From positions 1-33,416 of the forward strand of contig JAURVQ010000054.1 in assembly GCA_030655395.1 (NCBI GenBank): a stretch of 33,416 nt of DNA, given 5' to 3'. Made by a program: the position numbers and the translations under genes. Positions 8,025 through 14,967 of this stretch are shown in pieces; position 1 is the first letter of the stretch; every line of letters begins with the position of its first letter. This DNA comes from Gammaproteobacteria bacterium. GTDB taxonomy: Bacteria; Pseudomonadota; Gammaproteobacteria; SURF-13. The notes below the pieces were generated by a model that saw only the letters and a program-made list of their open reading frames with translations, did not search any database and was not told the DNA's origin.

Positions 8025-8459
8025 GTGGCTAGAACCAACACGCTTGTGATTCGCGATCTTGCATCTCTAGATCTGTGGAGGCAGCAGTTGCGTAACATTA
8101 CGTGGTCGCGGAACCTTCCCGCCGCACAGTTTCAACTCCAGGAGTTCTCATACGAACAAAACCAACGTTTCTCGGCACTCGCCAGCAGTTTTCAGAAGGC
8201 GTGTGGTTGTGCGAGTAGCGGTTTCTTCATGAGTGTCACCGTCGTCGCGGTCATTGTTTCTTATTTCGTATCCGGAAATCATCTTTCCAACATCAATCTT
8301 CTGCATGTCCTGTCTCTTGTGGGTATCACCGTCCTTGCTGCACTTTCCGGCAAGCTCTTGGGCTTGTTCTGGGCACGGTGGCGATTGTTAAGACTTGCCA
8401 CGAGCGTACACAACATGATCGTCAGGGCTACACAACGAGCAGTTACTGAATCAATCTAA
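8025..8459 (+). CDS. Unknown small membrane protein, first gene of a three-gene cassette
   Basis: A 144-residue protein starting at GTG 8025, only 18 bases after the attC-like R' box, as is usual for integron cassettes. I do not recognise its family. A soluble N-terminal part (about 60 residues, LWRQQLRNITWSRNLPAAQFQ...) is followed by two predicted membrane helices (about 66-84 and 91-113), with a CGC pair just before the first, and a basic helical tail RWRLLRLATSVHNMIVRATQRA. It ends 14 bases before the protease-like gene, and an AGGAGG-like site lies in the gap, so the two are probably one transcript. A role as membrane partner or immunity protein of the next gene is speculation. Confidence 0.6.
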   Translation: MARTNTLVIRDLASLDLWRQQLRNITWSRNLPAAQFQLQEFSYEQNQRFSALASSFQKACGCASSGFFMSVTVVAVIVSYFVSGNHLSNINLLHVLSLVGITVLAALSGKLLGLFWARWRLLRLATSVHNMIVRATQRAVTESI

Positions 8460-8473
8460 GAGGAGGCTGAAAC

Positions 8474-9535
8474 ATGGGACGCGTCTGCAGAGAAGTCCAG
8501 GATCAGGTCGTAGGCAATTGCAACAATATTCAGTGTACTAGCTTCACCAATTGCAACAGCATTCAGTGCACTAGCTTCACCGGTTGCGCCTGGTGGAACG
8601 TCCCGTGCCACGTAGCTCGGGGCGTGTGCGTCGCGGCCGCAGTTATCGCACGCGCAGCCTGCTGGGTTGCTCGGGCCGCCTGCGACACGGCCGCAGCTCT
8701 CGCACGGGCAGCCTGCTGGGTTGCTCGGGCCGCCTGCGTCGTAGCCGCCGAGGTGGCTCGGACCGCTTGCATCGTGGCCGCAGCTCTCGCGCGCGCAGCC
8801 TGTGAGGTCGTGAACTTCGTGCTTGACGTGATCGGGTTCATCGTCGAAGTGATCCTCAGTATTCCGATCATCGGCGGCATCATCCGGACGATTCTGAACT
8901 GGGTAACTGAGATCATCTGGCGAATTGTTGGTATCTTCGACTTTCTAGCGTCGCTTGCCGGCATCCGCCCGCGCAAGAAGATGTATTTCGGCGTGATTGT
9001 CCCTCCGATTACCCCAATCGCTTCGGATGCCGATATCCAACGTCAAGTTGATGCGACCGTGGCGTTTTATGATCAGACGTGCAACATAAACATGATCTTC
9101 ACGGGCATCTGCCATACGGATGTCTCACCACCAGCTGCCGGACTTACCGTTGGATGCGACGCGGGTGGGTTCTTCAACGACTGGTTGCTCACAGGGTCCT
9201 ATTTCGAATTTGCGTCCGCGACATGCAAGTTCACGGATAGTTTTAGGCGGATCATCGGGTTGGGTGCCGAAATCATCGTGTTCATCGTTCAGAATGTAAC
9301 TCCAGCAAACACCAACGGCTGCAGTTTTGGATCGACTCACAACTGGGTCGTCATTGAGGCACTACCCACCGATCAGGCGTTCGTGGCAGCTCATGAGATA
9401 GGGCATGCATGCTGGTTGCTTCATGATGGCGACCCTGCCAACCTGATGAATTCGACCACACCGACGGCTAATCCTACACTCACGAACTTGCAGATTGCGG
9501 TTGTTCGTTGGAGCAAGCATTGTGTCTATATCTAA
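8474..9535 (+). CDS. Metzincin-like zinc metalloprotease with Cys/Ala helical repeats
   Basis: A 353-residue protein not matched to any named family. The C-terminal part has HEIGHACWLLHD at 307-318, an HExxHxxxxxHD zinc site with three histidines and Glu308 as general base, followed by a possible Met-turn at NLMN (Met325); this is metzincin-like, with Trp where the usual Gly stands. The N-terminal 50 residues carry a doubled NCNxIQCTSFT motif. Residues 52-110 form an Ala/Arg/Cys helix with cysteines at 52, 63, 70, 81, 88, 99 and 110, spaced 11/7, so all fall on one face. A hydrophobic stretch at 112-160 probably enters a membrane. No classical signal peptide. It is the main gene of a three-gene integron cassette. 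Confidence 0.7.
   Translation: MGRVCREVQDQVVGNCNNIQCTSFTNCNSIQCTSFTGCAWWNVPCHVARGVCVAAAVIARAACWVARAACDTAAALARAACWVARAACVVAAEVARTACIVAAALARAACEVVNFVLDVIGFIVEVILSIPIIGGIIRTILNWVTEIIWRIVGIFDFLASLAGIRPRKKMYFGVIVPPITPIASDADIQRQVDATVAFYDQTCNINMIFTGICHTDVSPPAAGLTVGCDAGGFFNDWLLTGSYFEFASATCKFTDSFRRIIGLGAEIIVFIVQNVTPANTNGCSFGSTHNWVVIEALPTDQAFVAAHEIGHACWLLHDGDPANLMNSTTPTANPTLTNLQIAVVRWSKHCVYI
8654..8738 (+). repeat. 31-bp exact direct repeat within the metzincin-like gene
   Basis: A 31-base segment beginning GCAGCCTGCTGGGTTGCTCG occurs at 8654-8684 and again at 8708-8738, 54 bases apart. The period equals 18 codons, or five turns of an alpha-helix, and encodes the AACWVARAAC unit. Recent tandem duplication explains the cysteine-lined helix. 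Confidence 0.85.
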
Positions 9536-9556
9536 CGTGACAAGGAGATGAGTGAT

Positions 9557-9700
9557 ATGAAATCCGAAACGAACGACGCCGGTGATCGGCCCCAACCTAG
9601 CTGCAACGTCAACTCAACGTTTAACTTCACGGTGGGCGGGTTTGCAATTGCTGCCGCACTGCTGATCGGCTATCTAGCATATGTGTATTGGTGGAAGTGA
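9557..9700 (+). CDS. 47-aa single-pass membrane peptide, third gene of the cassette
   Basis: Too short for the ORF track. ATG at 9557 is preceded by AAGGAG at a spacing of about 9, a good ribosome site, and lies 21 bases after the protease-like gene. The product has a polar N-terminus (MKSETNDAGDRPQPSCNVNS) and one membrane helix (GGFAIAAALLIGYLAYVYWW) ending in Lys. Position within the cassette suggests it works with the two upstream genes; the function is unknown. Confidence 0.6.
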   Translation: MKSETNDAGDRPQPSCNVNSTFNFTVGGFAIAAALLIGYLAYVYWWK

Positions 9701-9707
9701 TGCGATA

Positions 9708-9732
9708 GGCGCGCGGCTGTCTTCCGCGCGCC
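9708..9732 (+). terminator. GC-rich hairpin after the three-gene cassette ORFs
   Basis: GGCGCGCGG-CTGTCTT-CCGCGCGCC is a perfect 9-bp stem just after the 47-aa ORF. The following bases (CCTCTTG) are poor in T, so it is a weak intrinsic terminator or an mRNA-stabilising hairpin. Confidence 0.45.
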
Positions 9733-9803
9733 CCTCTTGAAAGGAACGGATCAGTTCTCACTTTCAAAGAAGAAATGGGCTTGGCTCGATTAACAGCAGC
9801 GAT

Positions 9804-9872
9804 GCCTAACAATACCATCGAGCGGACGTGCCCCGGCAAGCCGAGTCCCGCCGCTCATGTCAAACGTTAGGC
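9804..9872 (+). other. attC integron recombination site 2
   Basis: GCCTAAC at 9804-9810 and GTTAGGC at 9866-9872 are perfect R''/R' boxes that pair with each other. The inner arms GAGCGGACG and GTCCCGCCGCTC are complementary with unpaired bases, the asymmetry that fixes strand choice by the integrase. Length 69 bp. Confidence 0.88.
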
Positions 9873-9896
9873 CTGATCAAACAGCTTCCGGTGACA

Positions 9897-10604
9897 ATGG
9901 TTCTGAACCATCGATTTTGGGCAGATCAATTCAAAGGTGCTTTCGTCCCGGAAGTGCGGGCGCTGGTCGAAACGCTTGAAACCAGACTCCTACCGACCTT
10001 TGCAAACCTCAAATCCGAGGCGGACGCCAAGGAGAAAGAGGAACGGGAACGGTTGGGTTCCTTGCCCGGTGATGGTAGTGAAGACATGGCTGACTTAGCT
10101 GAAAGGGCCTTCGAGATCGGACTCGCGCACTACCAAACGATGATGAGCATTCGCCAGGGACTGCTTAACATGTTTGCGGTCGCCTTGTTTCATCTTTATG
10201 AGCAGCATGTGATGTTGTTTCATCGGCGAGAGGTGTTAGAGCCTAGGGAGGAGAACGACTCAAAGTTTCTTAAGCATTCCGTTTTCCGCGAGCGGCTGAG
10301 AAATCTCGGCATTGATGCAACCTCTTTTGCGTCCTGGCCGGTGCTTCAAGAACTTGGATTGGTGGCAAATACAGTCAAGCACGCGGAAGGCGACTCATCG
10401 GCCAAGCTTCATGCGCAACGCCCGGCCCTTTTTGAGCCGCCCGAACTCGCAGGATTCGGTTTCGCAGGTTTAAAGTCCGTCGCACGAGTCTTTACTCCAT
10501 TAACGGGCGATGACATTTATGTATCGCTGGAAGATTTGAAGCGCTATGCCGATGCGGCCGGGCAGTTCTGGGAAGAGCTATCAGATGCACTGGCTCAGGC
10601 CTAA
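9897..10604 (+). CDS. Unknown helical cassette protein (possible HEPN-like)
   Basis: A 235-residue, mostly helical soluble protein filling one cassette between two attC sites; its TAA overlaps the next attC. The ATG at 9897 is chosen because the ORF-track start at 9828 lies inside attC 2. The segment VLQELGLVANTVKHAEGDSS resembles the Asn-x-x-Lys-His helix end in some HEPN-fold proteins, which are often RNases or partners in toxin and defence systems, but no full Rx4-6H motif is clear, so this is only a suggestion. A charged stretch (EADAKEKEERERLG) and LFHLYEQHVMLFHRRE are other visible features. Confidence 0.6.
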   Translation: MVLNHRFWADQFKGAFVPEVRALVETLETRLLPTFANLKSEADAKEKEERERLGSLPGDGSEDMADLAERAFEIGLAHYQTMMSIRQGLLNMFAVALFHLYEQHVMLFHRREVLEPREENDSKFLKHSVFRERLRNLGIDATSFASWPVLQELGLVANTVKHAEGDSSAKLHAQRPALFEPPELAGFGFAGLKSVARVFTPLTGDDIYVSLEDLKRYADAAGQFWEELSDALAQA

Positions 10605-10655
10605 CTTTAGTTCGAGCGGACGCGCTGAAGCGCGCCGCTCAATAAGACGTTGGGC
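10599..10655 (+). other. attC integron recombination site 3
   Basis: GCCTAAC at 10599-10605 (overlapping the stop codon of the preceding ORF) and GTTGGGC at 10649-10655, with inner arms TTCGAGCGGACGCGCT and AGCGCGCCGCTC that pair. Length 57 bp, the typical short attC. Confidence 0.88.
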
Positions 10656-10700
10656 GGCAATCGAGCTGCACAACACTGTCACCCAAAAGGAGCATGATCT

Positions 10701-11180
10701 ATGTGTAGCCAAGCTCTCATTGGCCACTCACTACAGATGGCGTTGTTGTTCGTATTGGGCCTCGTCAGCTCGTTTGCTCTCGCACAACCGCCTGCTGAGG
10801 AGCCGGCACTGACGTGGACTCCCCGTGATGCGCAGCTTAAGTGGGGTCCCTGCCCGCCGTTCTTGCCCAAAGGATGCGCGATTGCCGTTCTACACGGCGA
10901 CCCTGCGAAAGACAATGTCGACGTGTTCTTCAAAGTGCCCGCCAAGTCGGCCATCCCGCTGCATTGGCACACTTCGGCGGAGCGCATGGTGCTGGTCGCA
11001 GGCGAGCTTCATGTCACCTATGACGGTCAGAAGAAGGCGGTACTCAAGCCAGGGACTTATGCGTACGGTCCCGCCAAACGACCGCACAAGGGCTTCTGTG
11101 CAAGCGCCGTCCCATGTGTCCTTTTCATTGCCTTTGAATCGCCGTTGGACGCAGTGCCGATCGAAGGCCCATCGAAATAG
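10701..11180 (+). CDS. Exported cupin-domain protein
   Basis: A 159-residue protein with a signal peptide (hydrophobic residues 10-28, cleavage near FALA-Q), so probably periplasmic. The body is a single cupin barrel: HWHTSAERM (His88, His90, Glu94) is cupin motif 1, GELHVTY starts the next strand, and PHKGFC (His129) supplies the motif 2 histidine, so a metal site is intact. The closest look is to anti-sigma ChrR-like or DUF4437-type small cupins; the substrate is unknown. Two extra Cys pairs (51/59 and around 132/138) might form disulfides. It is the first ORF after attC 3, with an AAAAGGAG ribosome site. Confidence 0.75.
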   Translation: MCSQALIGHSLQMALLFVLGLVSSFALAQPPAEEPALTWTPRDAQLKWGPCPPFLPKGCAIAVLHGDPAKDNVDVFFKVPAKSAIPLHWHTSAERMVLVAGELHVTYDGQKKAVLKPGTYAYGPAKRPHKGFCASAVPCVLFIAFESPLDAVPIEGPSK

Positions 11181-11190
11181 AACCATTGCC

Positions 11191-11284
11191 GCCCAATTTG
11201 AACGTTCAAGCGAACACTCGCGGGTGATTTCCTCTCTTCCCCGGCATCCCTTACCGCGAGCGTCGCTTAACTCCAACCTTCGGC
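11191..11284 (+). other. Degenerate attC-like site 4
   Basis: Laid out like attC: GCCCAAT at 11191-11197, arms AAGCGAACACTCGCGG and CCGCGAGCGTCGCTT that pair with one bulge, and CTTCGGC at 11278-11284. Both crossover triplets are altered (AAC to AAT, GTT to CTT), so it is probably inactive, which would tie the cupin and nitroreductase genes into one unit. Confidence 0.55.
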
Positions 11285-11323
11285 GTCACGGGACACTGAT
11301 TCCGACATCCCGCGGGAGGTACG

Positions 11324-12352
11324 ATGGCATTGACTGATGAGTACGATAAAACGGCAAGCGACATTCGGCGGCCCGGGTCTGAGCAGGTCGGCGTGCTGGA
11401 TGTCAGAGAGCTGATTCGGCACGCCACGCTCGCGTCCTCCAGTCACAACACCCAGCCCTGGAAATTCCGCATCCAGCAAGACTCGATCACCATCCTGCCC
11501 GACTTCTCACGACGTTGCCCGGCGGTCGATCCAGATGACAGTCACCTCTTCAAGAGCCTGGGCTGCGCAGCCGAGAATCTCGTTCATGCTGCTGCAGCAC
11601 AAGGTTTCTCGGCTGATGTGCGATTCGATCCCGGAGAAGACGGCGTTATCGTTCTTCTGAACCGTGACGCCTCGGCCCGCGCGACGAATCTTTATCAGGC
11701 AATAACCAAACGCCAATGTGTAAAGACTGCCTATGACGGCACCCCACTTGTGGCGCCGGAGCTTGAGATGTTGGAGAAAGCGGGTGAGAGGCAGAATGTC
11801 CGCACAATCATGTTGTTGTCGGAGGCGCAGAAGGACGCGGTTATTGACTACGTCACTCGGGGGGATTTCGCCCAACTAACTGATCGAGCTTTTCGAGACG
11901 AACTTGTTTCTTGGATTCGCTTCAATCCTGGTGAAGCAATACGCACGGGCGACGGCCTGTCCGGGCGCACCAGTGGCCAACCGGCATTGCCGACCTGGTT
12001 GGCGAAGTGGATCATCGGGCTGGTACTCACGCCGAAAGGGCAAGCCGAGACCGATGCCAAGAACATCAGAAGTTCCGCCGGCGTGGCGGTCTTCGTGTCA
12101 AACCACAACGATAAGGCTGCGTGGGTCGAAGCTGGACGCGCATATGAGCACTTTGCCCTGCAAGCGGCCTCATTTAATGTCCGCACTGCCTTCATTAACC
12201 AGCCGATCGAGGTGCGCCCGTTGCGCCCGCAGTTCGAATCATGGCTGGGGCTCGATGGAGAACACGTGCAGCTCATGGTACGTTTCGGCCACGGCCCTAT
12301 GGCGCCCTTCAGCCTACGTCGCCCAATTGACGACGTGATTATTGTGAACTAG
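11324..12352 (+). CDS. Acg-like nitroreductase-family protein
   Basis: A 342-residue protein of the flavin-dependent nitroreductase fold in its large, Acg-type form. The N-terminal LIRHATLASSSHNTQPWKFRI is the standard FMN-binding start of this group, DPDDSHLFKSLGCAAENLVHAA follows, and the C-terminal half repeats a degenerate domain with AWVEAGRAYEHFALQAASFNVRTAFINQPIE and PQFESWLGL..VQLMVRFGHGP. Acg homologues are often thought to bind flavin or reduce nitro or quinone compounds; the real substrate is unknown. It has an AGGAGG-like ribosome site (GGGAGGTACG) and lies between degenerate attC 4 and intact attC 5. Confidence 0.82.
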   Translation: MALTDEYDKTASDIRRPGSEQVGVLDVRELIRHATLASSSHNTQPWKFRIQQDSITILPDFSRRCPAVDPDDSHLFKSLGCAAENLVHAAAAQGFSADVRFDPGEDGVIVLLNRDASARATNLYQAITKRQCVKTAYDGTPLVAPELEMLEKAGERQNVRTIMLLSEAQKDAVIDYVTRGDFAQLTDRAFRDELVSWIRFNPGEAIRTGDGLSGRTSGQPALPTWLAKWIIGLVLTPKGQAETDAKNIRSSAGVAVFVSNHNDKAAWVEAGRAYEHFALQAASFNVRTAFINQPIEVRPLRPQFESWLGLDGEHVQLMVRFGHGPMAPFSLRRPIDDVIIVN

Positions 12353-12388
12353 TCAGCAGGGCTACCAGACGACGCCTATGCGAGTGAC

Positions 12389-12452
12389 GCCGAACCCTGC
12401 ATTCGAGCGGGACGCGCCAAAAGCGGCGCGCCCCTCAATTTGAATGTTGGGC
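12389..12452 (+). other. attC integron recombination site 5
   Basis: GCCGAAC at 12389-12395 and GTTGGGC at 12446-12452 bound arms TTCGAGCGGGACGCGCC and GGCGCGCCCCTCAATTTGAA, which pair well with a bulge. Length 64 bp. Confidence 0.85.
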
Positions 12453-12473
12453 GCTACCCATTGGGAGACATGT

Positions 12474-12725
12474 ATGCTGCAACTTCGTCCATCCTGTGAG
12501 TGCTGCGACAAGGCACTTCCCCCCGACTCCACTGAGGCACGCATATGTTCGTTCGAGTGCACTTTCTGTGCGTCGTGTGCGGAGGCCGTGCTCCACGGCA
12601 AATGCCCCAACTGTGGCGGCGAGCTTGTTGCACGGCCAAGGCGCCCAGCCAGCAAGCTTGCGGCATACCCTGCATCAACCGAGCGCGCTTACAAACCAGC
12701 AGGTTGTGCAAAGGGAGTAGTATAG
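12474..12725 (+). CDS. DUF1272 zinc-binding protein (cassette-borne)
   Basis: An 83-residue cysteine-rich protein. Cysteines at 8, 10, 11, 25, 29, 32, 35, 44 and 47 (SCECCDKALPPDS, ICSFECTFCASCAE, GKCPNCGGELV) give the DUF1272 pattern of a small double zinc ribbon or RING-like fold. The biochemical role of DUF1272 is unknown to me; it often occurs as a lone small gene. A basic tail of about 25 residues after the usual RPRRP end is extra. The start chosen is the ATG at 12474, since the ORF-track start at 12444 is in attC 5. The gene is a single-ORF cassette between attC 5 and attC 6. Confidence 0.82.
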   Translation: MLQLRPSCECCDKALPPDSTEARICSFECTFCASCAEAVLHGKCPNCGGELVARPRRPASKLAAYPASTERAYKPAGCAKGVV

Positions 12726-12738
12726 TGACTGCGACCGC

Positions 12739-12798
12739 GCCCAACCCATCATTCAGGCGGGGCGCGCTTCAGGGCGCTCTTTAATTCAGATGTTGGGC
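12739..12798 (+). other. attC integron recombination site 6
   Basis: GCCCAAC at 12739-12745 and GTTGGGC at 12792-12798 are exact complements; inner arms ATTCAGGCGGGGCGCGC and GGGCGCTCTTTAATTCAGAT pair with offsets. Length 60 bp. Confidence 0.87.
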
Positions 12799-12821
12799 TT
12801 CAGTAGAAAGGAGAACGGCAA

Positions 12822-13217
12822 ATGGTAAAACGCACAATCTGGGCTGTTGCAGCAGTGTTTATTGCGTGGTCGATTCTGGATTTCATCCTGCACGGATTGC
12901 TTCTTCGCTCCACCTATGAGGCCACAGCCAGCCTGTGGCGCCCGATGGACGAGATGAACATGCCTCTGATGTATTTCGTCACGCTGGTATTCACTGCATG
13001 TTTCGTGCTTATCTATGGACTTCTGGTCGGGCAGAAATCACTGGCGTCGGGCATTCGCTTCGGAGCGCTCTTCGGTCTGGCCACCGGCATCTCCATGGGT
13101 TTCGGCTCCTACAGCTATATGCCCATTCCTCTGACACTCGCATGGAGCTGGTTCTTGGGAAGCTGGATCGAAGCAATTACAGCGGGAGCAATTGTCGGCG
13201 CGATAATGAAATCTTGA
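12822..13217 (+). CDS. Unknown four-helix membrane protein
   Basis: A 131-residue integral membrane protein with about four hydrophobic helices (roughly 5-25, 48-68, 75-97 and 104-129). Marks include AWSILDFILHGLLLRSTY in the first helix, MDEMNMPLMYFVTLVFT, and GLATGISMGFGSYSYMPIPL. I know similar small proteins of unknown function from environmental proteobacteria but cannot name a family. It has a strong ribosome site (AAAGGAGAACGG) and follows attC 6 directly. A broken attC-like half (GCCCAAC) stands 18 bases after its stop. Confidence 0.68.
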   Translation: MVKRTIWAVAAVFIAWSILDFILHGLLLRSTYEATASLWRPMDEMNMPLMYFVTLVFTACFVLIYGLLVGQKSLASGIRFGALFGLATGISMGFGSYSYMPIPLTLAWSWFLGSWIEAITAGAIVGAIMKS

Positions 13218-13234
13218 GGCTCAATGGACCGAAA

Positions 13235-13241
13235 GCCCAAC
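13235..13241 (+). other. Isolated attC left box (GCCCAAC), truncated site
   Basis: GCCCAAC in the short gap between the membrane protein and the VOC gene, at the place where an attC would begin, but no complementary arms or GTTRRRY box follow before the VOC start at 13264. It is either chance or the remnant of an attC deleted on its right side. Confidence 0.35.
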
Positions 13242-13263
13242 AAGGGCATGATCGAGAAGAAAG

Positions 13264-13662
13264 ATGGAACCTCGCATTAGCCTCATTACACTTGGCGTTG
13301 CAGACCTGGAGCGGGCCACTCGCTTCTACGAAGAGTGTCTTCGTCTGCCTCGGCTCAAGACCCCGCCATCGGTGACTTTCTTCGAGCTCGGAAAGACATG
13401 GCTTGCTCTTTGGTCGCGTGAAAGTCTGGCCGCCGACGCTGGCCTCTCTTCCGAGGGGTCTGGGTTTGCGGGGTTTTCTCTTTCCCATAATGTGCGCTCT
13501 CCGGCCGAGGTCGATGCTTTGCTGGCGCACGTCGCCGCATTTGGCGCCAAAGTCGTGAAACCTGCGCGCTCAACCGACTGGGGCGGTTACGCCGGCTACT
13601 TCACCGACCTCGATGGGTTTCTCTGGGAGGTTGCCCATAACCCGGATTTCCCCCATGTGTAG
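13264..13662 (+). CDS. VOC (glyoxalase/bleomycin resistance) family protein
   Basis: A 132-residue protein of the vicinal oxygen chelate fold. It starts with ISLITLGVADLERATRFYEECLRLP, the typical first beta-alpha unit, has FELGKTWLALWSRESLA in the middle, and ends with the second unit GGYAGYFTDLDGFLWEVAHNPDF, in which the Glu of WEVAHN is the usual metal ligand. Members include glyoxalases, dioxygenases and antibiotic-binding proteins; the substrate cannot be told from sequence. It is the last ORF before attC 7 and has an AGAAGAAAG site upstream. Cassettes with VOC genes are common in environmental integrons. Confidence 0.85.
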   Translation: MEPRISLITLGVADLERATRFYEECLRLPRLKTPPSVTFFELGKTWLALWSRESLAADAGLSSEGSGFAGFSLSHNVRSPAEVDALLAHVAAFGAKVVKPARSTDWGGYAGYFTDLDGFLWEVAHNPDFPHV

Positions 13663-13668
13663 CATCAC

Positions 13669-13735
13669 GTCCAACAAGGCGCTCCAGCCGGCGTTGGCGC
13701 TATCGCACCGCCGCGGCTGAGCTTGATCGTTCGGC
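13669..13735 (+). other. attC integron recombination site 7
   Basis: GTCCAAC at 13669-13675 and GTTCGGC at 13729-13735 form the outer boxes; inner arms GCTCCAGCCGGCG and CGCCGCGGCTGAGC pair with a one-base bulge. Length 67 bp. Confidence 0.8.
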
Positions 13736-13790
13736 GGCAGTGGGCCGCAAGATTTACAATCCGCCAAGTTATGGCAAAAGGAGAAGTAAA

Positions 13791-13937
13791 ATGCTCGAGA
13801 CCATTGCAGTCGTCTTGGTTGTCCTCTGGCTTCTGGGTTTTGTCACCTCGTACACCATGGGCGGGCTCATTCATGTCCTCTTGGTCATCGCGGTCGTGGT
13901 GGTTTTGATTCGGGTCATTCAAGGTCGGCGCCTGTAA
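13791..13937 (+). CDS. Small hydrophobic membrane protein (lmo0937-like)
   Basis: A 48-residue protein that is almost all membrane: LETIAVVLVVLWLLGFVTSYTMGG and LIHVLLVIAVVVVLIRVIQGRRL form two helices with a Gly-Gly turn. This is the pattern of the lmo0937-family small membrane proteins, widespread in bacteria and of unknown function, often linked to envelope or osmotic stress. AAAAGGAGAAG lies just upstream of the ATG, a strong ribosome site. It is the first ORF after attC 7. Confidence 0.75.
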   Translation: MLETIAVVLVVLWLLGFVTSYTMGGLIHVLLVIAVVVVLIRVIQGRRL

Positions 13938-14056
13938 CGACCCCGGAATGGTTCTATGCAGCGGGGCACTGGGCAGCGCGGTCCCGGTTTTACTAGTCAC
14001 TCCCTGGCGCGCTGTCCGTGGTGGGGATCCAAGAGTTTTTAATAGGAGGAGACGAA

Positions 14057-14278
14057 ATGAACGCAGTCAAGCTTGCGGCAATCGTGCTGATCGTGGCCGG
14101 CGTCCTGGGGTTGGTGTATGGCAGTTTCAGCTACACCAAGGAGACCCATGAGGCCACGCTGGGACCGATCGAGTTGTCGGTAAAGGAGAAGCAGACGGTC
14201 AACGTCCCGGTTTGGGCTGGCGTGGGAGCGATAGCGATTGGCGGCGTGCTCCTGCTTTTTGGAAGCAAGAAGAGCTAG
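14057..14278 (+). CDS. Small two-helix membrane protein (DUF3185-like)
   Basis: A 73-residue protein with an N-terminal helix (KLAAIVLIVAGVLGLVYGSFSY), a polar central loop (TKETHEATLGPIELSVKEKQTVNVP) and a C-terminal helix (VWAGVGAIAIGGVLLLF) ending in a basic GSKKS tail. The layout matches DUF3185-type small membrane proteins, whose role is unknown. AGGAGGAGACGAA before the ATG is an excellent ribosome site. It and the preceding 48-aa gene often travel together in environmental bacteria (recollection, not checked). Confidence 0.72.
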   Translation: MNAVKLAAIVLIVAGVLGLVYGSFSYTKETHEATLGPIELSVKEKQTVNVPVWAGVGAIAIGGVLLLFGSKKS

Positions 14279-14320
14279 CCGCTGCACGAGTAACAACTGG
14301 TCTTAGGCGGCTCTGGTTTT

Positions 14321-14350
14321 GGGCTTACCCATTGCCGTAAGGGTAGGCCC
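14321..14350 (+). terminator. Imperfect hairpin between DUF3185-like and flavin reductase genes
   Basis: GGGCTTACCC-ATTGCCGTAA-GGGTAGGCCC forms a 10-bp stem with one mismatch. No T-run follows on either strand, so it is only a possible terminator or structured leader. Confidence 0.3.
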
Positions 14351-14430
14351 GGCATCATCAAAGTTTGTCCCAATACTCATGTGGGGCGACGAACGCGGCC
14401 GTTGAAAAGCGTCGAAACGGAGGCGCCGGA

Positions 14431-14967
14431 ATGACGAAGAAATCCTTTCCCTTGTCCAAGGTCTATCGCCTGCTCGAGCCGGGGCCGGTCGTGATGGTCA
14501 CCACCGCCCGCAAGGGCCGGGCGAACATCATGACCATGTCGTGGCACACCATGATGGATTTTGAGCCGCCGCTCGTGGGTTGCGTGATCAGCAACCGGAA
14601 CTACACGTTCGACATCCTGAAGGCGACCAGGGAATGCGTGATCAACATCCCGACGGTGGGCTTGGCGAAAAAAGCAGTGGGCTGCGGCAATACCTCTGGA
14701 CGCAGGGTCGACAAGTTCAAGAAGTTTGGTCTCACGCCCGTGGCTGCCTCGCGCGTTAAGGCGCCACTTATCGACGAGTGCTATGCCAATCTTGAATGCA
14801 AGGTCGTCGACGGAAAGATGGTGGCCAAATACAACCTCTTTGTTCTGGAGGTGCTCAAGGCGTGGATTGACCCCCTGGAGAAACATCCGCGGACGATTCA
14901 TCATCGCGGGAGAGGCACGTTCATGGTGGCCGGTGAGACGATCCAGTTGCCTTCCAGAATGAAATAG
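14431..14967 (+). CDS. Flavin reductase-like domain protein
   Basis: A 178-residue protein of the flavin reductase-like split-barrel family. The N-terminal region PGPVVMVTTARKGRANIMTMSWHTMMDFEPPLVGCVIS is the characteristic FMN-binding part (a -V-T-T- strand, then N-x-M-x-x-S-W). It continues with CVINIPTVGLAKKAVGCGNTSGRRVDKFKKFGLTP, also typical. Such proteins reduce flavins or bind FMN in small oxidoreductases. The ORF track starts at 14365; the ATG at 14431 has CGGAGG eight bases upstream and gives the conventional MTKKSFPL start. It lies upstream of the catalase in a region without recognisable attC sites, possibly an oxidative-stress group. Confidence 0.85.
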   Translation: MTKKSFPLSKVYRLLEPGPVVMVTTARKGRANIMTMSWHTMMDFEPPLVGCVISNRNYTFDILKATRECVINIPTVGLAKKAVGCGNTSGRRVDKFKKFGLTPVAASRVKAPLIDECYANLECKVVDGKMVAKYNLFVLEVLKAWIDPLEKHPRTIHHRGRGTFMVAGETIQLPSRMK

